A DNA stretch of 64,000 bases, taken from Membranipora membranacea (lineage: Eukaryota > Bryozoa > Gymnolaemata > Cheilostomatida > Membraniporidae). The stretch covers positions 885,501 to 949,500 of the forward strand of contig OU612070.1 in assembly GCA_914767715.1 (NCBI GenBank). The letters run 5' to 3'. The notes below the pieces were generated by a model. That model did no database searches. It saw only the letters and a list, made by a program, of their open reading frames with translations, and was not told the origin of the DNA. Both the position numbers and the translations under genes were made by a program. Of the stretch, positions 25,515-39,119 are shown piece by piece. Each line of letters begins with the position of its first letter. Position 1 is the stretch's first letter.

Positions 25515-26600
25515 ATGTTAATTGAGTTAAGTCATTTTTTTTATTATCACAATAAGGATTAACATGAATTACTAAGACAGGTGATCTACACCGATGATTC
25601 TGATAAAAGTAGACATTACAACAAACTTCTTAATTACAAAAATAACCTTTAATTGCTGAAGCATTGTCTGCAATTGTGTACCTCTATATGATGGACGCAA
25701 TTTGAACAAATTTGTATGAAGGACATACCCACACTGATCATGTTTTGACCTCTGTGGCTTAGCTGCTCCCAGGTCTGGCTGCTTGATCGGGTGCAGTGAG
25801 CGTTTGGCTCTCAAATGGACATTCACTTCAAATATTCACCTATCCTACATATATCTCTTCTAACAACCTACTTTTGGTAACTTGAATAAAAAAAAGTCAA
25901 ACTGAAACTTCCCACTAATCGAACCTTGAAAAGTGAATAATCTCAAAACCAAACTACACAACCTCAGTTTACTGCAAAACTTATCTGATGGTACTAATCA
26001 TTTAGTATTATAGGCATTACCTTACCTCACTGTATCCTGCAGTGTATGGCGACAACTCAAGTTCGAAGTGATCAGCTATGTTAGAGTTAAGCAACACTGA
26101 AATACAAAAATATTTTCAACATTCTTTGCCCAATTCAACAAATGGTCTGAGTTATAGTTCTGTATACAGATGAGAATACAGTATACAGCAATATTTGAAA
26201 TCAAAGTACAAGGTTTTTCTGTTATTTTATTTTCCTTGAAACAAACTATTAAATGATTTTTCATAGTAAAAAGGACATACAATAATCACAAACTTTATGA
26301 GGTACAGAGAGAAAACATCAAATATCTCCATGATGCCGTTCCACACAAGGTTAAAAATAATCTAATAGTTGGCAATGCCTGGATCTACACATACCAACAT
26401 CATAGGCTAACTGTCAGGTGTTGAGTCATTAGGCAACAAATTTTCTACTTGTCCAGCATAAGGTTTGTTCATAGAGAGGATTTATGCCATATCTTGTGAC
26501 ATTATCATGACATGCAAGACAATATTGATTGTAATAAAGTCTAGTATTATTTCACCAAGGTGAATGAGAGGGACAGTCTGTGTAAGAAGGCCGAGGATAC
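25515..26600. other. Intergenic stretch downstream of DEGS1
   Basis: Contains the inferred 3' UTR of DEGS1 at its right side. No exon or named repeat recognised. Confidence 0.45.
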
Positions 26601-29600
26601 CTAATCATGTCCGGAGGTTCCCGGCTCCTCAGCGAGTGATTTAGGTAGAGATATACGCTTAGTTCTGCTGTACAGTGAGATACTGGGGTCTGTGATGAAG
26701 TCATACAGCACTTTGACCCATGATGTGTGATGAGGCAGGTTATCATAGTACTCAGGGGCTATCTTCCTCACCTAAACACAGAAAGAGGTATACTTGTGTT
26801 AACTCAAGGCAATATCATATTTCACATAAATTGACGCTGTCTTATCTTTAGCAGGGGGAAGCTGACTCACTCTTTGTGTGAGCATTTATAAAATTGGAAA
26901 AAGAACTGATCCAACAACTGCTTACATGACCAGCAGCAGCAGCAGCAGCATTGATGTGGCAATCCAATCTGCTAAACAATAGGGAAGGAAGATATTCTCA
27001 CAGCCCTATATTATACAGATAAACAATAGGGTGACGTGACAATCTTAGCAGATATTACACTTACATAACCAGATAAACACCTGATCTGATATCGCCTGAC
27101 TATTGGTCATCAATATCATGGATTAACTATGGACTTTGAGCTTTGACTGGAAATTGGCTGCTCGATTCGATACAAAGATACAGTTTAACGCAAGACAGTC
27201 TAACGCAAGTAAGCAGCTGCCTGCTCATTGTCTAAACTGCTTAGATTATTGTACAAAGCTAGCTGTTTTAAGCGCAGCTCAAAATAAGAGAAATATTTCA
27301 TGTGTTTCTTCTTATGCAAGAAACGTCCTTCAAAGCTAGAAATTTATTAACTATGCCTGTGAGCCTATCATGATATCATGATTGTCAAAGAGCTGCTGTC
27401 CACAGTGAACTATGCCAGAATTGTTTGATATAAATATACCGGAAAATAAAAGATTGCAATTTTGGCAGAGCGAAATTTATGTCTAGCTATAACTTAACTT
27501 AACCTCATCGGTACTCTATATAAACTACCACTGAAGCTAGCCTTCCCAATACAATATACAAGTGCTACTACTAATAAGTAATGCTAAGATCTCACCTCAG
27601 GTAGGCGTGCTCCAGGGATGTATGGGAAATCATGGTGCTCATTGTGATATCCCACATTAAATGTGATCTTGTTCAGAGGTCCGTAGTAAGAGTAGGTCTC
27701 GTAACCCTCAGCAAACATGTAGTGCTCTGAGATAAAGTGACCAGCAACAGGATGAATACCTGAAATATTAGATAAAAATATTGATATTTAGTCTATCTAC
27801 TGTACTACCCTTCTTACACATATTGTGGCTGTGCAGCTAGGGACTATAATGAGCTCATTAATATCAAATAAAGGTACCCCCTCACAGGAGACTTAGCAAT
27901 AATCTTGGACTACACCTGTCTGAACATGACGCATAGTATCACAGAGTAAAGATATATCCTTACTCTGTGATAGTATCAAGCATGTCAATCACTAGCCTGG
28001 ATATCAAAGCTGCTTTTCTTCACAGTTTTTTGTATCTCAATTCCAAGAATTTTGAGTTACCTTCACATGCAGGCAAAGCAATAATTATGATTATTCTTAC
28101 TGAAACCAATCATTATTATGTTGATCAATTCACGACTAGAAGAGGAACACTCATGTAATAAGATCCATCTAGTCTCAGGTTTATGCTTTGTTGATTGGTG
28201 ACAAACAGACAGACTACACTACTTACCCATAGCCAGCAGAGATCCTCCCAGCAGATACACAAACGGCTTCCATCCCCAGAAGTACACCAGTGTGGCATCA
28301 AATCCAAATATAATCACTGCATTAATTATCTGTAACAGAAATGACATGATCTATGGTGATGGTTAATAAGGAGTCAGTGTGTCATACCCTAGGTGTGTGG
28401 GTATACAGGGTTTAATTCAGTTATGATAAAGTTGTGGTTCAAACTATGGTCTGAGAGTGTAAATGATTGTTATCAAGGTATTTGCAGTATATGCAAACAA
28501 AACATTATAACGAGGAAAAACAAATAGTCCTACTGATGATTATGCAATATTGGTAGGGTTATAATATTACTCAACTCGTTGAGTTAACCAGAGACATCTC
28601 TGTGTTCTCTTGACTTGAAAGGCAGCTAAGAGTTGTTCCATAGAAGCTTTGGTGAAACCTCAAATCTATGTAGGTCACCATCAGCTTAGCAACACCATAA
28701 AGGTTTATCGCATAGCATTTAACAAGTTGATTATGCAAGAAAATTATGTTGTATAACAGTTTTTCATTAAATAAGAGTTGTCTGCCCAGTGTTGAGCAAT
28801 GAATCACAGTTGCCCTGACAATGTTGTTTTGGCTGGCCCAGGTTCTGAAACAACTGACTCAAGTCACACCAGGGAGAATGGTCACACATCTTGGTATATT
28901 TGTTCAAACACTGTTTATGTACTCTCCCAAATTATTTAAACTGGCAAATGTGCTGGTTTCTAAACCCTCATAACTGACTGTGGAAAGGAATTCTTATATT
29001 TTCCACTTCGAGAGAGCGTTATACATAAGTTCTAAATAGATTCCTATCCAGACAGAAAATTGGTATCCAATACATAACAGCATAGTCAATATCCTGTAAT
29101 CAAGTCTACTCAGCATTTATTTATAATAAGCTTACAGGTTACACAGAGCTCATAGGGCTATATAGGTCATGAATTCAACTCATGAGTATAGATTATAACA
29201 TCTCTACCCGAACAGGTTGGCTTTTTCTGAGGACCAAGTGACCCTTTTATGTCTCATTGACCTCAAGACCAGCCTCCACTATCAGGCTATCTGACACAGT
29301 TAGTCAGTCAGCTGGCTGCTTCACTCACTTACCTCATTCATAGTGACGGGCTTTGGCTGTACAAATAGTGGTCTCAGAGCATAAAAATACGGCTGTAAGA
29401 ACATCCATATCATCTTGCCGACAGTATACTTGAAAAGTTTGGCTTCTAGTCTGTGCGGTATATCAACATCCATCTCATCATTTCCTAATAAGAATAGCAG
29501 ATTATTCAAGGTTCACCATCGAGTTACAACTCAAAAGGTCTGTGTTATGTAAAGTGTAGAGGAATTGGAAGTTGTCAGGGTAGCCGCTTTAATTTTGGGC

Positions 29601-31678
29601 AACCTGTATGTGACATGCATATTTTGATCATGCTAGTAGAGCACATTCTCCCAGACACAGAGAGGATCGGTGTAAATTGCTGTTGGTTGTGGTAGTCATA
29701 GCATGCCAGAGTTTTAAAAATTAAAACTATGATATATTCTAGCATTATGGTTGATTGCAATGAGTACTATTTTGAGTTCTATTCTTCCATGTCGGCATGG
29801 CATAGTCACATTGTTATAATCTTTCAATAGAAATAAATCAATACTCTAGTCTAGTAGGTTCCTTATAAATAATATGAAGTAAACATTTACTGCTAGAACT
29901 CATGAAGGCATTATTTTATTAGCCCAGGGTTTCCCTTACAGAAGCATTATGTTTACACTGTTTATCTGCGCATGGAAACCAAGTATTGTTCTTAGTTATT
30001 TGTGATAGTAACTAGTCCACTGTCACAAACAGTCATGCCCGTGTCACAAACACATTTTTTCGAACCAGTGGGCTGTAGATTTACCAATTAGATATCCTTG
30101 GGATATAGGCCTAGGGGACTGATTAGGAACTTCAATTTAACCTGCTGATAACCAAATATCAAAACAACAAAATTCAATACAAGCTAGAAGCATACGAAGG
30201 CATCAGTCTAGTAATTATTCAGGCAAAGGACCGATCCCTACGAGAAGCCATAAAGAAGCCATAATGAATCATGAGTAACTTGGCGTAAAAATGTACTATT
30301 ACTACGCCTACCTTGATATCGATGGTGATCTAAGTGGTATCTTTTGAAGGTAACAGCAGTTGGCACGCCGATGATGAGATTTCCAAATATTGCCAGAGCT
30401 TTATTAGCAAATGGTTTCGTGTAGCCGAATGCTAAGCTATGAGAAATCTCATGGATAGCTAGTGTCATGGAGTGATTAATAACACCGCCGAAGCAATATG
30501 CAGTCACGACAAGCACAGGCCATGATGCGTCTTTGATGAAATAACACATTATCAGCTGTGTTGTGACCATAGCTAGCACTGTCCACTTCAGGTTAGGATC
30601 TGTACCAAACAGCTTCTTTATCTGAGGATATTTTGCTGAAAAAGAAAAACAACAGAGCTCAGACATCTTCCAGTATTTATAGTGTGGAACATGTGACTTC
30701 CGAGTCTTGAACAATTATTAGATGAGATAGTTATTATTCACAAGCTATGTGTCGTTATGTTAGCAGTAGACAGAAGCTAATAAATGGGTACCATATATTG
30801 TCAGAGACATCTTGTCTGATGTGGACTATAAATTTTGAGTTGCATTATGAGCGGAGTTGCTTGCACATCCAAACACTTTGAATGAGCCATAGCTTTTAGA
30901 ACTCAAGAGTGCATCACATCTGGAACCAGCTCTATGAAGACTGGCATAAATTGTACAGCCCAATTATACACCGAAACCCAGAGGGTATAAATATAGGACC
31001 AAATACTACTTGTTACAACTACAAAAAGTAGATGTCGGGAGATCTTACCACTTAGAAAGCTAGAATAAGTCAAGTTTCAAGAGGCTTACAGGCTTATTGT
31101 CTTCTTGTCTGAATGCTTTAATATAATGTCATGTTTTCATTATTGATAACTTACTTATAATCCATAGGCTCCACTAGCCAAAATTATGTGCTAGCTCACC
31201 TTGATTAACTAACCCCAAACAAGCCTAACACTCTTTACAGCTCTAGATTTTATATTATCTGAGGTAAGGTTACAGTAAGGCTAGCAAGTTTAAGACAGGA
31301 GCCATCTATCTATCATCTCCAAACCCACACAAATATAATATGAATGAGGCAACGTACTGTGAATAGCAACAGTTACAATGCAACAACTACAATTGTATAT
31401 AATAACATATTTGAACATCTTCTTGCTGTTTCAAATAAATGTATTTCACTCTAGTCCTTGAGCTTGATTGATGATAGATATGATAGAAGCAAGGAGTAAA
31501 AGACTTGAGTCTTTTTTTTTACTCTTTGATTGAATGAAGCATCATCATCATCTAGCTAGATCTACTCTCTCTAGCATCCCCTACCTAATATTTCTTTTCT
31601 CCTGGATGCATGTGGCTCCTGTGTATATGACCATTCGAAATCATCCTTTTGTACTGCTGCATCACCTCCTCCACCCAT
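26601..31678 (-). CDS. DEGS1: Sphingolipid delta(4)-desaturase DES1
   Basis: Complete gene, 335 residues (human 323). Exons: 31585-31678, 30312-30635, 29333-29484, 28227-28329, 27596-27759, 26601-26771; all have GT-AG splice sites and joining phases. The family introduces the 4,5-trans double bond of dihydroceramide to make ceramide in the ER membrane. Exon 1 carries the N-terminal motif [12 protein letters not shown] and leads into EILAKYPQIK. The three di-iron histidine boxes are intact: HEISH (93-97), HLDHH (132-136) and HNEHH (263-267). [10 protein letters not shown] near the C-terminus matches the vertebrate TISPYSRMKR. Hydrophobic segments lie at about 50-66 and 72-92 and between boxes two and three. 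The ATG at 31678 is chosen because it is an N-terminal MGG start as in the family, although the frame stays open upstream. It is divergent from RFT1. Confidence 0.96.
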
Positions 31679-32690
31679 ATTGGATAAATATAGTGAATAC
31701 TATTACTCTGAGGGTGAGAAGAACCAACTCTCTGAAGTAGGCCTAGCGATTTCCTGATCTGATTATTTGTATCATGCATCAAGTGAATGGGGAGAAAAGT
31801 AAGTGAGCTCTTCAGTAATATACTCGATGCTTCAATACTGAGCTTGTCAGACATTCTAAAGAGATCATTAATCAGCTCATATCTCAAGGTCAGTGTGGGG
31901 TCATTACTTTATTCTATCGAGTCCCATTGATATCATTAGTGTCTTTTTTAATTTTTTTCTCTTGCTTCATTTTTTACAGCTGTGTTGTTGTGCCTTCATA
32001 GACAGTATGGTTGAGTTATGTTGTCCAATGTTTGATTACTATGTGCATTGTTCCCAAGGAACCAGGTACTAGCTAGAGTAGTGGTAATAATGATGATACA
32101 TATATGGGCCCCTGTTCTGTTTGCATTATTGCACATTTGGATAACCAAGTTCTGTAAATTACCCAGCAACGTATGAAGAAAACAAATGATTTAGAGCGTA
32201 TCCATGTGCAACCAAAATCTTCATTATTGCATCGGGGTCCATAATAGTCTCACCCACATTTATTATTATTAAATCATGCCCATTTTACTGCAGCCTTGAC
32301 ACAGGTCATGACTGCTCACAACCCCCATGCCTACCTCAGGACTCCTAAGGCAGTCCAAGAATCCCGCACCGCTCACAAAATGAACTGTATGAGGACAGCA
32401 AATATCATGCAGTGAGATCTTATTACCTTTTTATGTGTCACCATGCCCATGTTGTCAACGGATGTCTATTGTCGGTGTATTCTTAGAATCAATTAATAAA
32501 TTGCACCAGGTTCCTGCATACTCAGGCCACTGCGGTTGAATGGTAAAGTTACGAGAGTTGCAAGCTGCACCCTGCCTATCAACAGTTTGACTCATCATCA
32601 TGAACATTACGGGCAAAGTGTAATACTACAGATTGGGAGGGTGTAAAAAAATTAAGTTGAAAAAATTGACTTTTTATTTATTATGTAGTT
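31679..32690. promoter_or_regulatory. Shared divergent intergenic region of DEGS1 and RFT1
   Basis: About 1.0 kb separates the two start codons, which point away from each other. A splice-acceptor-like sequence (tttattatgtag) ends two bases before the RFT1 ATG, so an RFT1 5' UTR exon probably lies in this interval. No TATA box or other site is clear. A bidirectional promoter is inference from spacing. Confidence 0.4.
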
Positions 32691-35600
32691 ATGACAAAGA
32701 AGGAGGAATCTACTCAAGATGGTGATATGCATAGACGCAGCTCAGATGCTGCTGAGAACAAGCTGATGACTAGTGTGGCTAGATCTACTTCATATAACAT
32801 AGTATTGCAGGTATGTCTTAACTCTCTCCTCATGAAGGTCCGAGCTGATGTACTCTCATGAAATTAATTTGTAAATTTCCAGCTGACCTCATGAGAGGGA
32901 CAATATCTACCATTTCTAACGATCTAAGTTTACATGTTGAAATCCATAAATTTTCGTTCCACTCATGTGCTGTCATATGCCGTTTTTTGAAATGCATGTA
33001 GTACATTTTGTTCAGAGGCCTGTGTGACACCCCTTTATGTGGTTTTCAAAGCTGATGTTCCGAGTCTTGACCTTTGTGATCAATGCAGTGGTGTTGAGAT
33101 ATGTGTCTAGAGATCTTATAGGAGTCGTGAATGTTAGGTAAGTGTAAAACTCTGAGACGATATTAACTTTTTATGAATTATTTGTAATTGGAAAATGCTC
33201 AGTTATATCAATCATAAAATGAACTTAACTCAAAATTTACTAGTCAAGGTCATCATAAACTTGCAATTAGGTCATGCAGTATGGCATTTGGCAGTTTTGT
33301 GCAAAACAAAGAAATATATAAGCATCTGTTGAGTAAAAATTAATCATATGATATGATTTTAATGAATTGAATGTCATTTCCTGTTGACTTCAGGCTAACT
33401 CTGTTATACTCGACTATACTGTTTATTGGTCGTGAAGCGTTCAGGAAGGCTTGTCTGAGTAAAACTGAGGAGAAGATGAGCTGGCAGGAGATTATTAATA
33501 TAGCCTGGTGTTCGTAAGTATGAGATTCTCATCACGCTGTCGCTAGCAACTCACAGCTAGTTTTAATTAATTTTAATTATGATTTTTAAGCTAGGATGAC
33601 AAACAAAAGAACACCTATATATTTTTGTGTGTTCAAGTCTTACAATGGCGTCTAATAGTAAATCACTTTTGAAAGGACGCAAGACAAGTGTTCTTTTGTG
33701 TGCCAAGCATTAACCACCAGAACTTTTGGTTAAGGTCAAAAGATTGCATCAATGTGATCACTGTGCATGTGTGAAATAGCCAGCAAAATGTTAGATTTAT
33801 GTCTGAAGTATTGAGGGATGGGGTGGTTTTATTTTAAACTACAATTTCTGATTGTTCAACAGCGCTATGAAACACTTTCTTTTGTTGAGTTTTCATATTA
33901 GATGAAGATGAACCCAGACAAAATTCACAAGTTTCCTTTTAACTCTAATGTGCCATGAGGATGAGGCAATTCTATTGTTGACTGAAGAGTGAGGTAAAAT
34001 CAAGAGATATGAGATTTCAAAATATTTTTTTGTTATTCAGGAAAATTAGGTGAGGTTGGAAGGATTTCATGTTCCCATTACAAGAAAACAGATGAGGTAG
34101 CTGTAACAGAAATAATGCTTTAGTTTTGCTTAGTGCGGTGTTATGATTTAGGTCCATACCATTATTTCTCTTGATGAGAAACGCTTATTCTTTCATTTAC
34201 AGGCCAATAGTTGGTGCAACTGCTGCTATGATATTTTCATACATTTGGCTGTTTAATTTGGAGTTGCCTGATCCTGCTACAATTCACTCTTATGGAATCG
34301 GAGTTGTCTGCTTTAGCATATCCGCCATTATTGAGATGATGAGTGAACCAATATATATTGTCGCACAGAAACTCTTCTATGTGCGTTTCAAGGTAAAGAG
34401 CATTATCACCAGAGACTAGAGATAATATCCATAGTCTCTGTTATCACTCAGTATTACCTTCCTAATTTTTTTTAAATAGTCATGTCCAGTCATACTGTGC
34501 CTTTCAAACCAATACATTATTCATGTTAGTCCTCGTTTATTATGTATTAACACATGAGACCAATATTGTTTATGTATGTAGGCCTTACTGGAGGGAATAG
34601 CATTTTTATCTCGATGCCTGGTTATGCTTGGACTGATCATTGTCTATCCTGACATGGGGATACTGGCATTCTGTGCCGCTCAGGTAGGGAAAAATATAAG
34701 CTTTTTAAATACCAATTTATGCCAATTTTACTTAACATAACATTTATTTGATAATGATGGTATGCTAGAATCTGTCAACCTAACTTTCCTAGAGAAAAAG
34801 TTGTTGCCCCAGAGGTATGGTAAAACTACGCATATTATCAACTACTAAAAGAAAATCTGCATGGAATCTTGATCATGTAGATTTTTGTATTGATAATATG
34901 CATAGGTCTTGGAAAGTTAGGTAGCCATGCATGAAAGACCCTATACTAATTTCTTATATTCATTTCACAAACTAAAAAAAACATCTATGGTTCATTATAT
35001 AGTGATCACATGATGTTTATAGTGATTCAGTGACTTGCAAAGAAATCAGTAGTGTTGTGGTATCAATACAGTTTATTACTGAGTGCACCCACTTTGTAAT
35101 TTTGTCTCTTCCTATTCCATAGCTTACCTTTGCTGTGATATACACCAGCGGATATTTTCTATACTTCGGCTACCTGGCATCTCAAAATCAATCCGACATC
35201 CCATTTTCGAGCATATCAGGTTTTCTGCCTGGTGCTACTGGTAAAGAGGTGAGTGGCTGAATTATCTATACATTTATATATCAGTTTGATGATATCGTGT
35301 GCTGGACCGTACACAAATCCCACACAGAACTGTCAACTTTGGGGTATTTAAAACCTTCGACTAGGCAGCCATAATTCTTTTTTTTTTGGTGCAGAATGGT
35401 AAAACCGCCATTTCTTTAGTATGGTTGCTTGGACGGTCTATTACTATGAATTTGTTAGTGAGGACCGGCTTGTTGACTTCTTCAAATTAAGCTCACTTTC
35501 GTTTGATCGATTTTCTTCTTCCCTTTCAGGTTTATTTAAACAGACATTTACTGCAGCTGACGTGGAGTTTTCTCAAACAATCCGTGCTCAAACAGCTCCT

Positions 35601-38600
35601 TACTGAAGGTAATAATCAAGTTCTATAAATATAAGTAGCCAAACCACTACTCTAGGTTTTCGGATTGATGTCGCTTTGATATAGTTTAGCAAAGATTTCT
35701 TTGCAAAAATATCTACAGTACAAAAATAGTCGACGGTTTGAATTTAGCGACCAGTGTTAGCATTGTTGAATTCACAGGTTTAAATAATAGATTTTTAAAA
35801 TTAAGTTGCAAAAGCTGTCATTGAGAAATTTGCAAAACTCAAATACTTGTCGGAATCAATATTTATCAAAGTGGCTCAGCTTAAATGGAAGTTTTCTTTC
35901 TGACAGTTTATTGATGGTGTCAACTGCTCTTAAGTTTTCAGAGACACTTTAACATGCTTATTTGATTTATGCATGAGGAGGTAGCATTTTAATCATGCTG
36001 TTCAATGAAATGAATGCTCTGGCAAGCAACTAGGGACTTAAACTACTGCTGCCACTCATGGAAATTTGTGCTCATTGAATTCTGCATAGCTCCAAGATAA
36101 TTAATTGAGACTTAAATCTCATAATCGGCACCTAATGGGCAAATAATTTGCACAAACTGATCTTCAAAATCAGTCCATGAAATCTACGCACCAGCTTATG
36201 ACGTGTACAGTATGCACTAGTAAGACGGTAACTACGTCACCCATGTCACCCATGTCGGTAGATAATTAATTTCATACCCTAATTTTGACGATCAGTTTGT
36301 GCAAATTATTTGCTCATTAGGTGACAATGCTGAGATTGCAGCCTCATTTTATTAGTTTTGAGCTATACAGAATTTTATAAGCGCAAATTTGGCTGTGTGG
36401 CAGCAGTGGATTAAAGACTACCCTAAGACCAAAGCATTCTCTGCATTATGGTGTCACAGTCACCCGGATGTGCATTACAAGAAACAAGCACTTCCGGGTG
36501 ACTGTGACATCATCATGTAGAGAATGAGAGTTACCTTCCCTTATTGGAGGTACTCTTTCCACCATCAATATTTCATGCCAAATAGAGCATTGAATTTTTT
36601 TACCATGCAAATCTGACACAACTTTATCATATGCAACTGCCTGACTATAACATGCTTTGGTCTTCGGGTAGCCTTCAATATTTGTTTAGGAGTTTTTTGA
36701 CTGATGTAATGGAATATGTTTACAACATAGGTGAGCGATATGTGATGACTGTATTTGGAGTACTGTCGTTTGCTGAGCAGGGAGTATTTGATATAGTCAG
36801 TAATCTCGGAAGTCTTGTGGCACGCTCTCTATTCTTACCGATCGAAGACAGTAGTTATCTCCTCTTCTCTCAGAGTATAATCAGGGGAATCCCCGCTGGA
36901 AAACAAAAACAGGTATTTTTAACACATTCACAGAACAGAATAGTGTATTGATAACATTCAGGAGCCTAGGTTCTTATATCAGCATAAGTGACTGATGTGA
37001 TCACAGTAATACATTGCAAAATATTGAACTTGTCAATATCTTAGGAAACTTCAGAATGTGATGTTTTTATGATACCACAAATAAATAAAACCAAACTCTT
37101 ACCAGTTTTCAGGTTCGATAATTCCAATAGCAAATGATGAAGCAAACAGTCAGGTGAAAATTAAAATGTTACAGCATTGAGTTGCTTGATAACCAGTAAA
37201 CACCTTCCGTGTTATGAAATCCTCATGTTGATTTCTGGTCAGAGAACAAAACATTAGCTAACAACTCTGCAAAAACCTAAAATAAGCATTGATAATGTTA
37301 GAAATGTTCTTCTAAATATATCCTAGAATATACCTTTAAAAGAGGTTTTCGTTCTTGTCTGACAGGACACAGTGAAGATGACTACTAACGTCTTATCTAA
37401 CCTTATAAAGATGCTGACCATAGTGGGGCTGACAATCCTAGTGTTTGGATACAGTTATTCTCAGCTAGCTCTGCACATATACGGAGGTTCTCTGCTCAGC
37501 ACCGGTGTCGGTGGGTTAACAAAGATACTAAACTCAGTGTCTGCTCGGTGTTTTTCTTACATTAAAGTTTTGCGTTTTTACCATGGTGGTGGTTTTTGTC
37601 ATGGTTTCCATAAGTCTGAAGTCCTATAATGTATTTTTTTCATCGTCGAGCTCAGCTTGAAATCTTTAGAAGTCTTTCTAGGTGATGATTTCTCATAATG
37701 GGGCTGTCCAATTGTGAAAATTCCATCCATTTGCAACCCTTCATAACTCACAGCAGCTTGAATCACACTACATTGATTCTATCCAGGTTATGTTTCCCTG
37801 TTTTTCCCAACTCTAGGTCCGTATTTACTCAGATGGTATTGTGTATATGTGCTGGTATTGGCCATTAATGGGATAACAGAGTGCTTCTCATTCGCTACCA
37901 TGAGTCAACAAGCTCTTGATAGGTAAGTGACAGATGTATGAGTTATATACATCCCTAAATCTCTTGCTGAGTGTCTCATCATTTCACTGATCGAAATGGA
38001 CGGGGGAGGGGGGGGGGGGAAGTCTGGGGGGCTCAGACTAATTAGCCAATTAATCAACTAATAAAGTAGTATCCATGAAATTCTGAGATTTATAATAAGT
38101 GTATCCTCGAGACAGTGTTGTTTTCTCCTTTATTTTCAGATATAATTATAAAATGTTAGGCTTCAGTGTAATGTTCCTGGTGGCCTCTCTTGTATTCACT
38201 CACTTGTTTGGTAGTGCAGGATTTATCATGGCAAACTGCTGCAACTTAATCGCTCGGATAATTCACAGGTATACTTTTAGTTCTTTCTTCTCAGATTGTT
38301 TTTGTTTGCGCGTGTTGAGTTCAAAATTAAACTTTGCCATTTCACTTTTTAACTTCTGACAGGGCCAATTGTTAATAAACTTCAGTTCACTTATTCCCGT
38401 GACATCCCCGGTAATCATCCGTCATTGCATTGGGAGTTCAGGTGACCAATATTTAGTTTTCTGTCACTCATTACGCCTCTATGAATGTGTATAGTTACAA
38501 TAATATGATCACTTATTCCCTTACAGTGTATATATCATAGAGCTGTTCTATAGTGGCACACCAGATAAACCTATAAAACAGAGTCTGTTAGATATCAGAA

Positions 38601-39119
38601 TTATAGTAGTGTATATCTTCATTTTCATCATCACGACCTGCTCAGAGGTAGGCGCACAGTTTTAATAAGTGTTACAGATGTACTCAAATTCTTATCTACT
38701 TGGCGAAAATTAAAATTTGGTTGAAAGTGTCCTTATATGTGTGTGACTTATATCAATGTACTTAGAGTTTGTTAGGTCTATAGTTAGAATGAAGTACCAC
38801 TATATTGACATGAATTCAAGTATGCAATTTATCTCATGAAGTTTGATGGACCAGCTGATAAGGCGATGGTAACCCTTTGAATAATACCCCAGGTCTCTTC
38901 ATGTATACTTTTAGTCGTCCCATTGTTCTAAACTTATTTTCCTTTTTTTTTCAGATACATTTTGGCATAGCAGAACTGTCCTCCAGTATAAAACATGTCT
39001 CAGCTGGACTCGTATGTTTATCTGCCCTGCTTGGTGTGATATATTCATATGAGAAGAATGCAGTGGCGTTTATGGCACAGAGGTTTATCAAACCTCTAAT
39101 GGGAGCAAAATCAGGCTAG
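32691..39119 (+). CDS. RFT1: RFT1 lipid-linked oligosaccharide translocation protein
   Basis: Complete 13-exon gene, 556 residues (human 541). Exons: 32691-32810, 33052-33137, 33394-33513, 34203-34392, 34582-34683, 35123-35248, 35530-35608, 36731-36912, 37366-37510, 37817-37922, 38140-38268, 38527-38647, 38955-39119. Every phase joins. RFT1 is a polytopic ER membrane protein of the MOP fold, required for N-glycosylation at the Man5GlcNAc2-PP-dolichol step; whether it is the flippase itself is debated. Family landmarks: [82 protein letters not shown] and [11 protein letters not shown]. Many hydrophobic segments run throughout. The N-terminus before residue 30 is poorly conserved. Introns host several small mobile elements listed separately. 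Confidence 0.97.
34410..34440. mobile_element. 31-bp terminal-repeat-only DNA element
   Basis: CAGAGACTA at 34410-34418 and its exact reverse complement TAGTCTCTG at 34432-34440 enclose only 13 bases. A 7-bp direct repeat TTATCAC flanks it (34403-34409 and 34441-34447), like a target-site duplication. The termini match those of the 1255-bp element at 50165-51419. It begins 18 bases after the RFT1 exon 4 donor. Confidence 0.6.
34778..34922. mobile_element. Small foldback MITE in RFT1 intron 5
   Basis: Imperfect inverted arms: cctaactttcc...gcatattatcaa...aaaatctgcatg on the left and catgtagattttt...ttgataatatgc...ggaaagttagg on the right. A near-hairpin of about 145 bases. Confidence 0.6.
36030..36425. 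mobile_element. Foldback MITE with arms of about 190 bp in RFT1 intron 7
   Basis: The left arm (ctagggacttaaac, tactgctgcc, then gcaaataatttgcacaaact) is matched by the reverse complement on the right (agtttgtgcaaattatttgc ... ggcagcagtgg ... accctaag). The innermost 50-55 bases of each arm are nearly identical; the outer parts have drifted. No ORF. Confidence 0.7.
36435..36526. repeat. 92-bp hairpin, probably a second MITE
   Basis: Arms of about 39 bases (cattctct...tgtcacagtcacccgga) pair with (tccgggtgactgtgaca...agagaatg), with about four mismatches and a loop near 16 bases. It starts about 10 bases after the neighbouring foldback element. Confidence 0.75.

Noticed and set aside
31585-31887. 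A 100-codon protein starting at 31887 on the minus strand
   Set aside because: Only its end (31585-31678) is real: DEGS1 exon 1 with a family-like MGG start. The upstream extension has no similarity and is probably 5' UTR or promoter.
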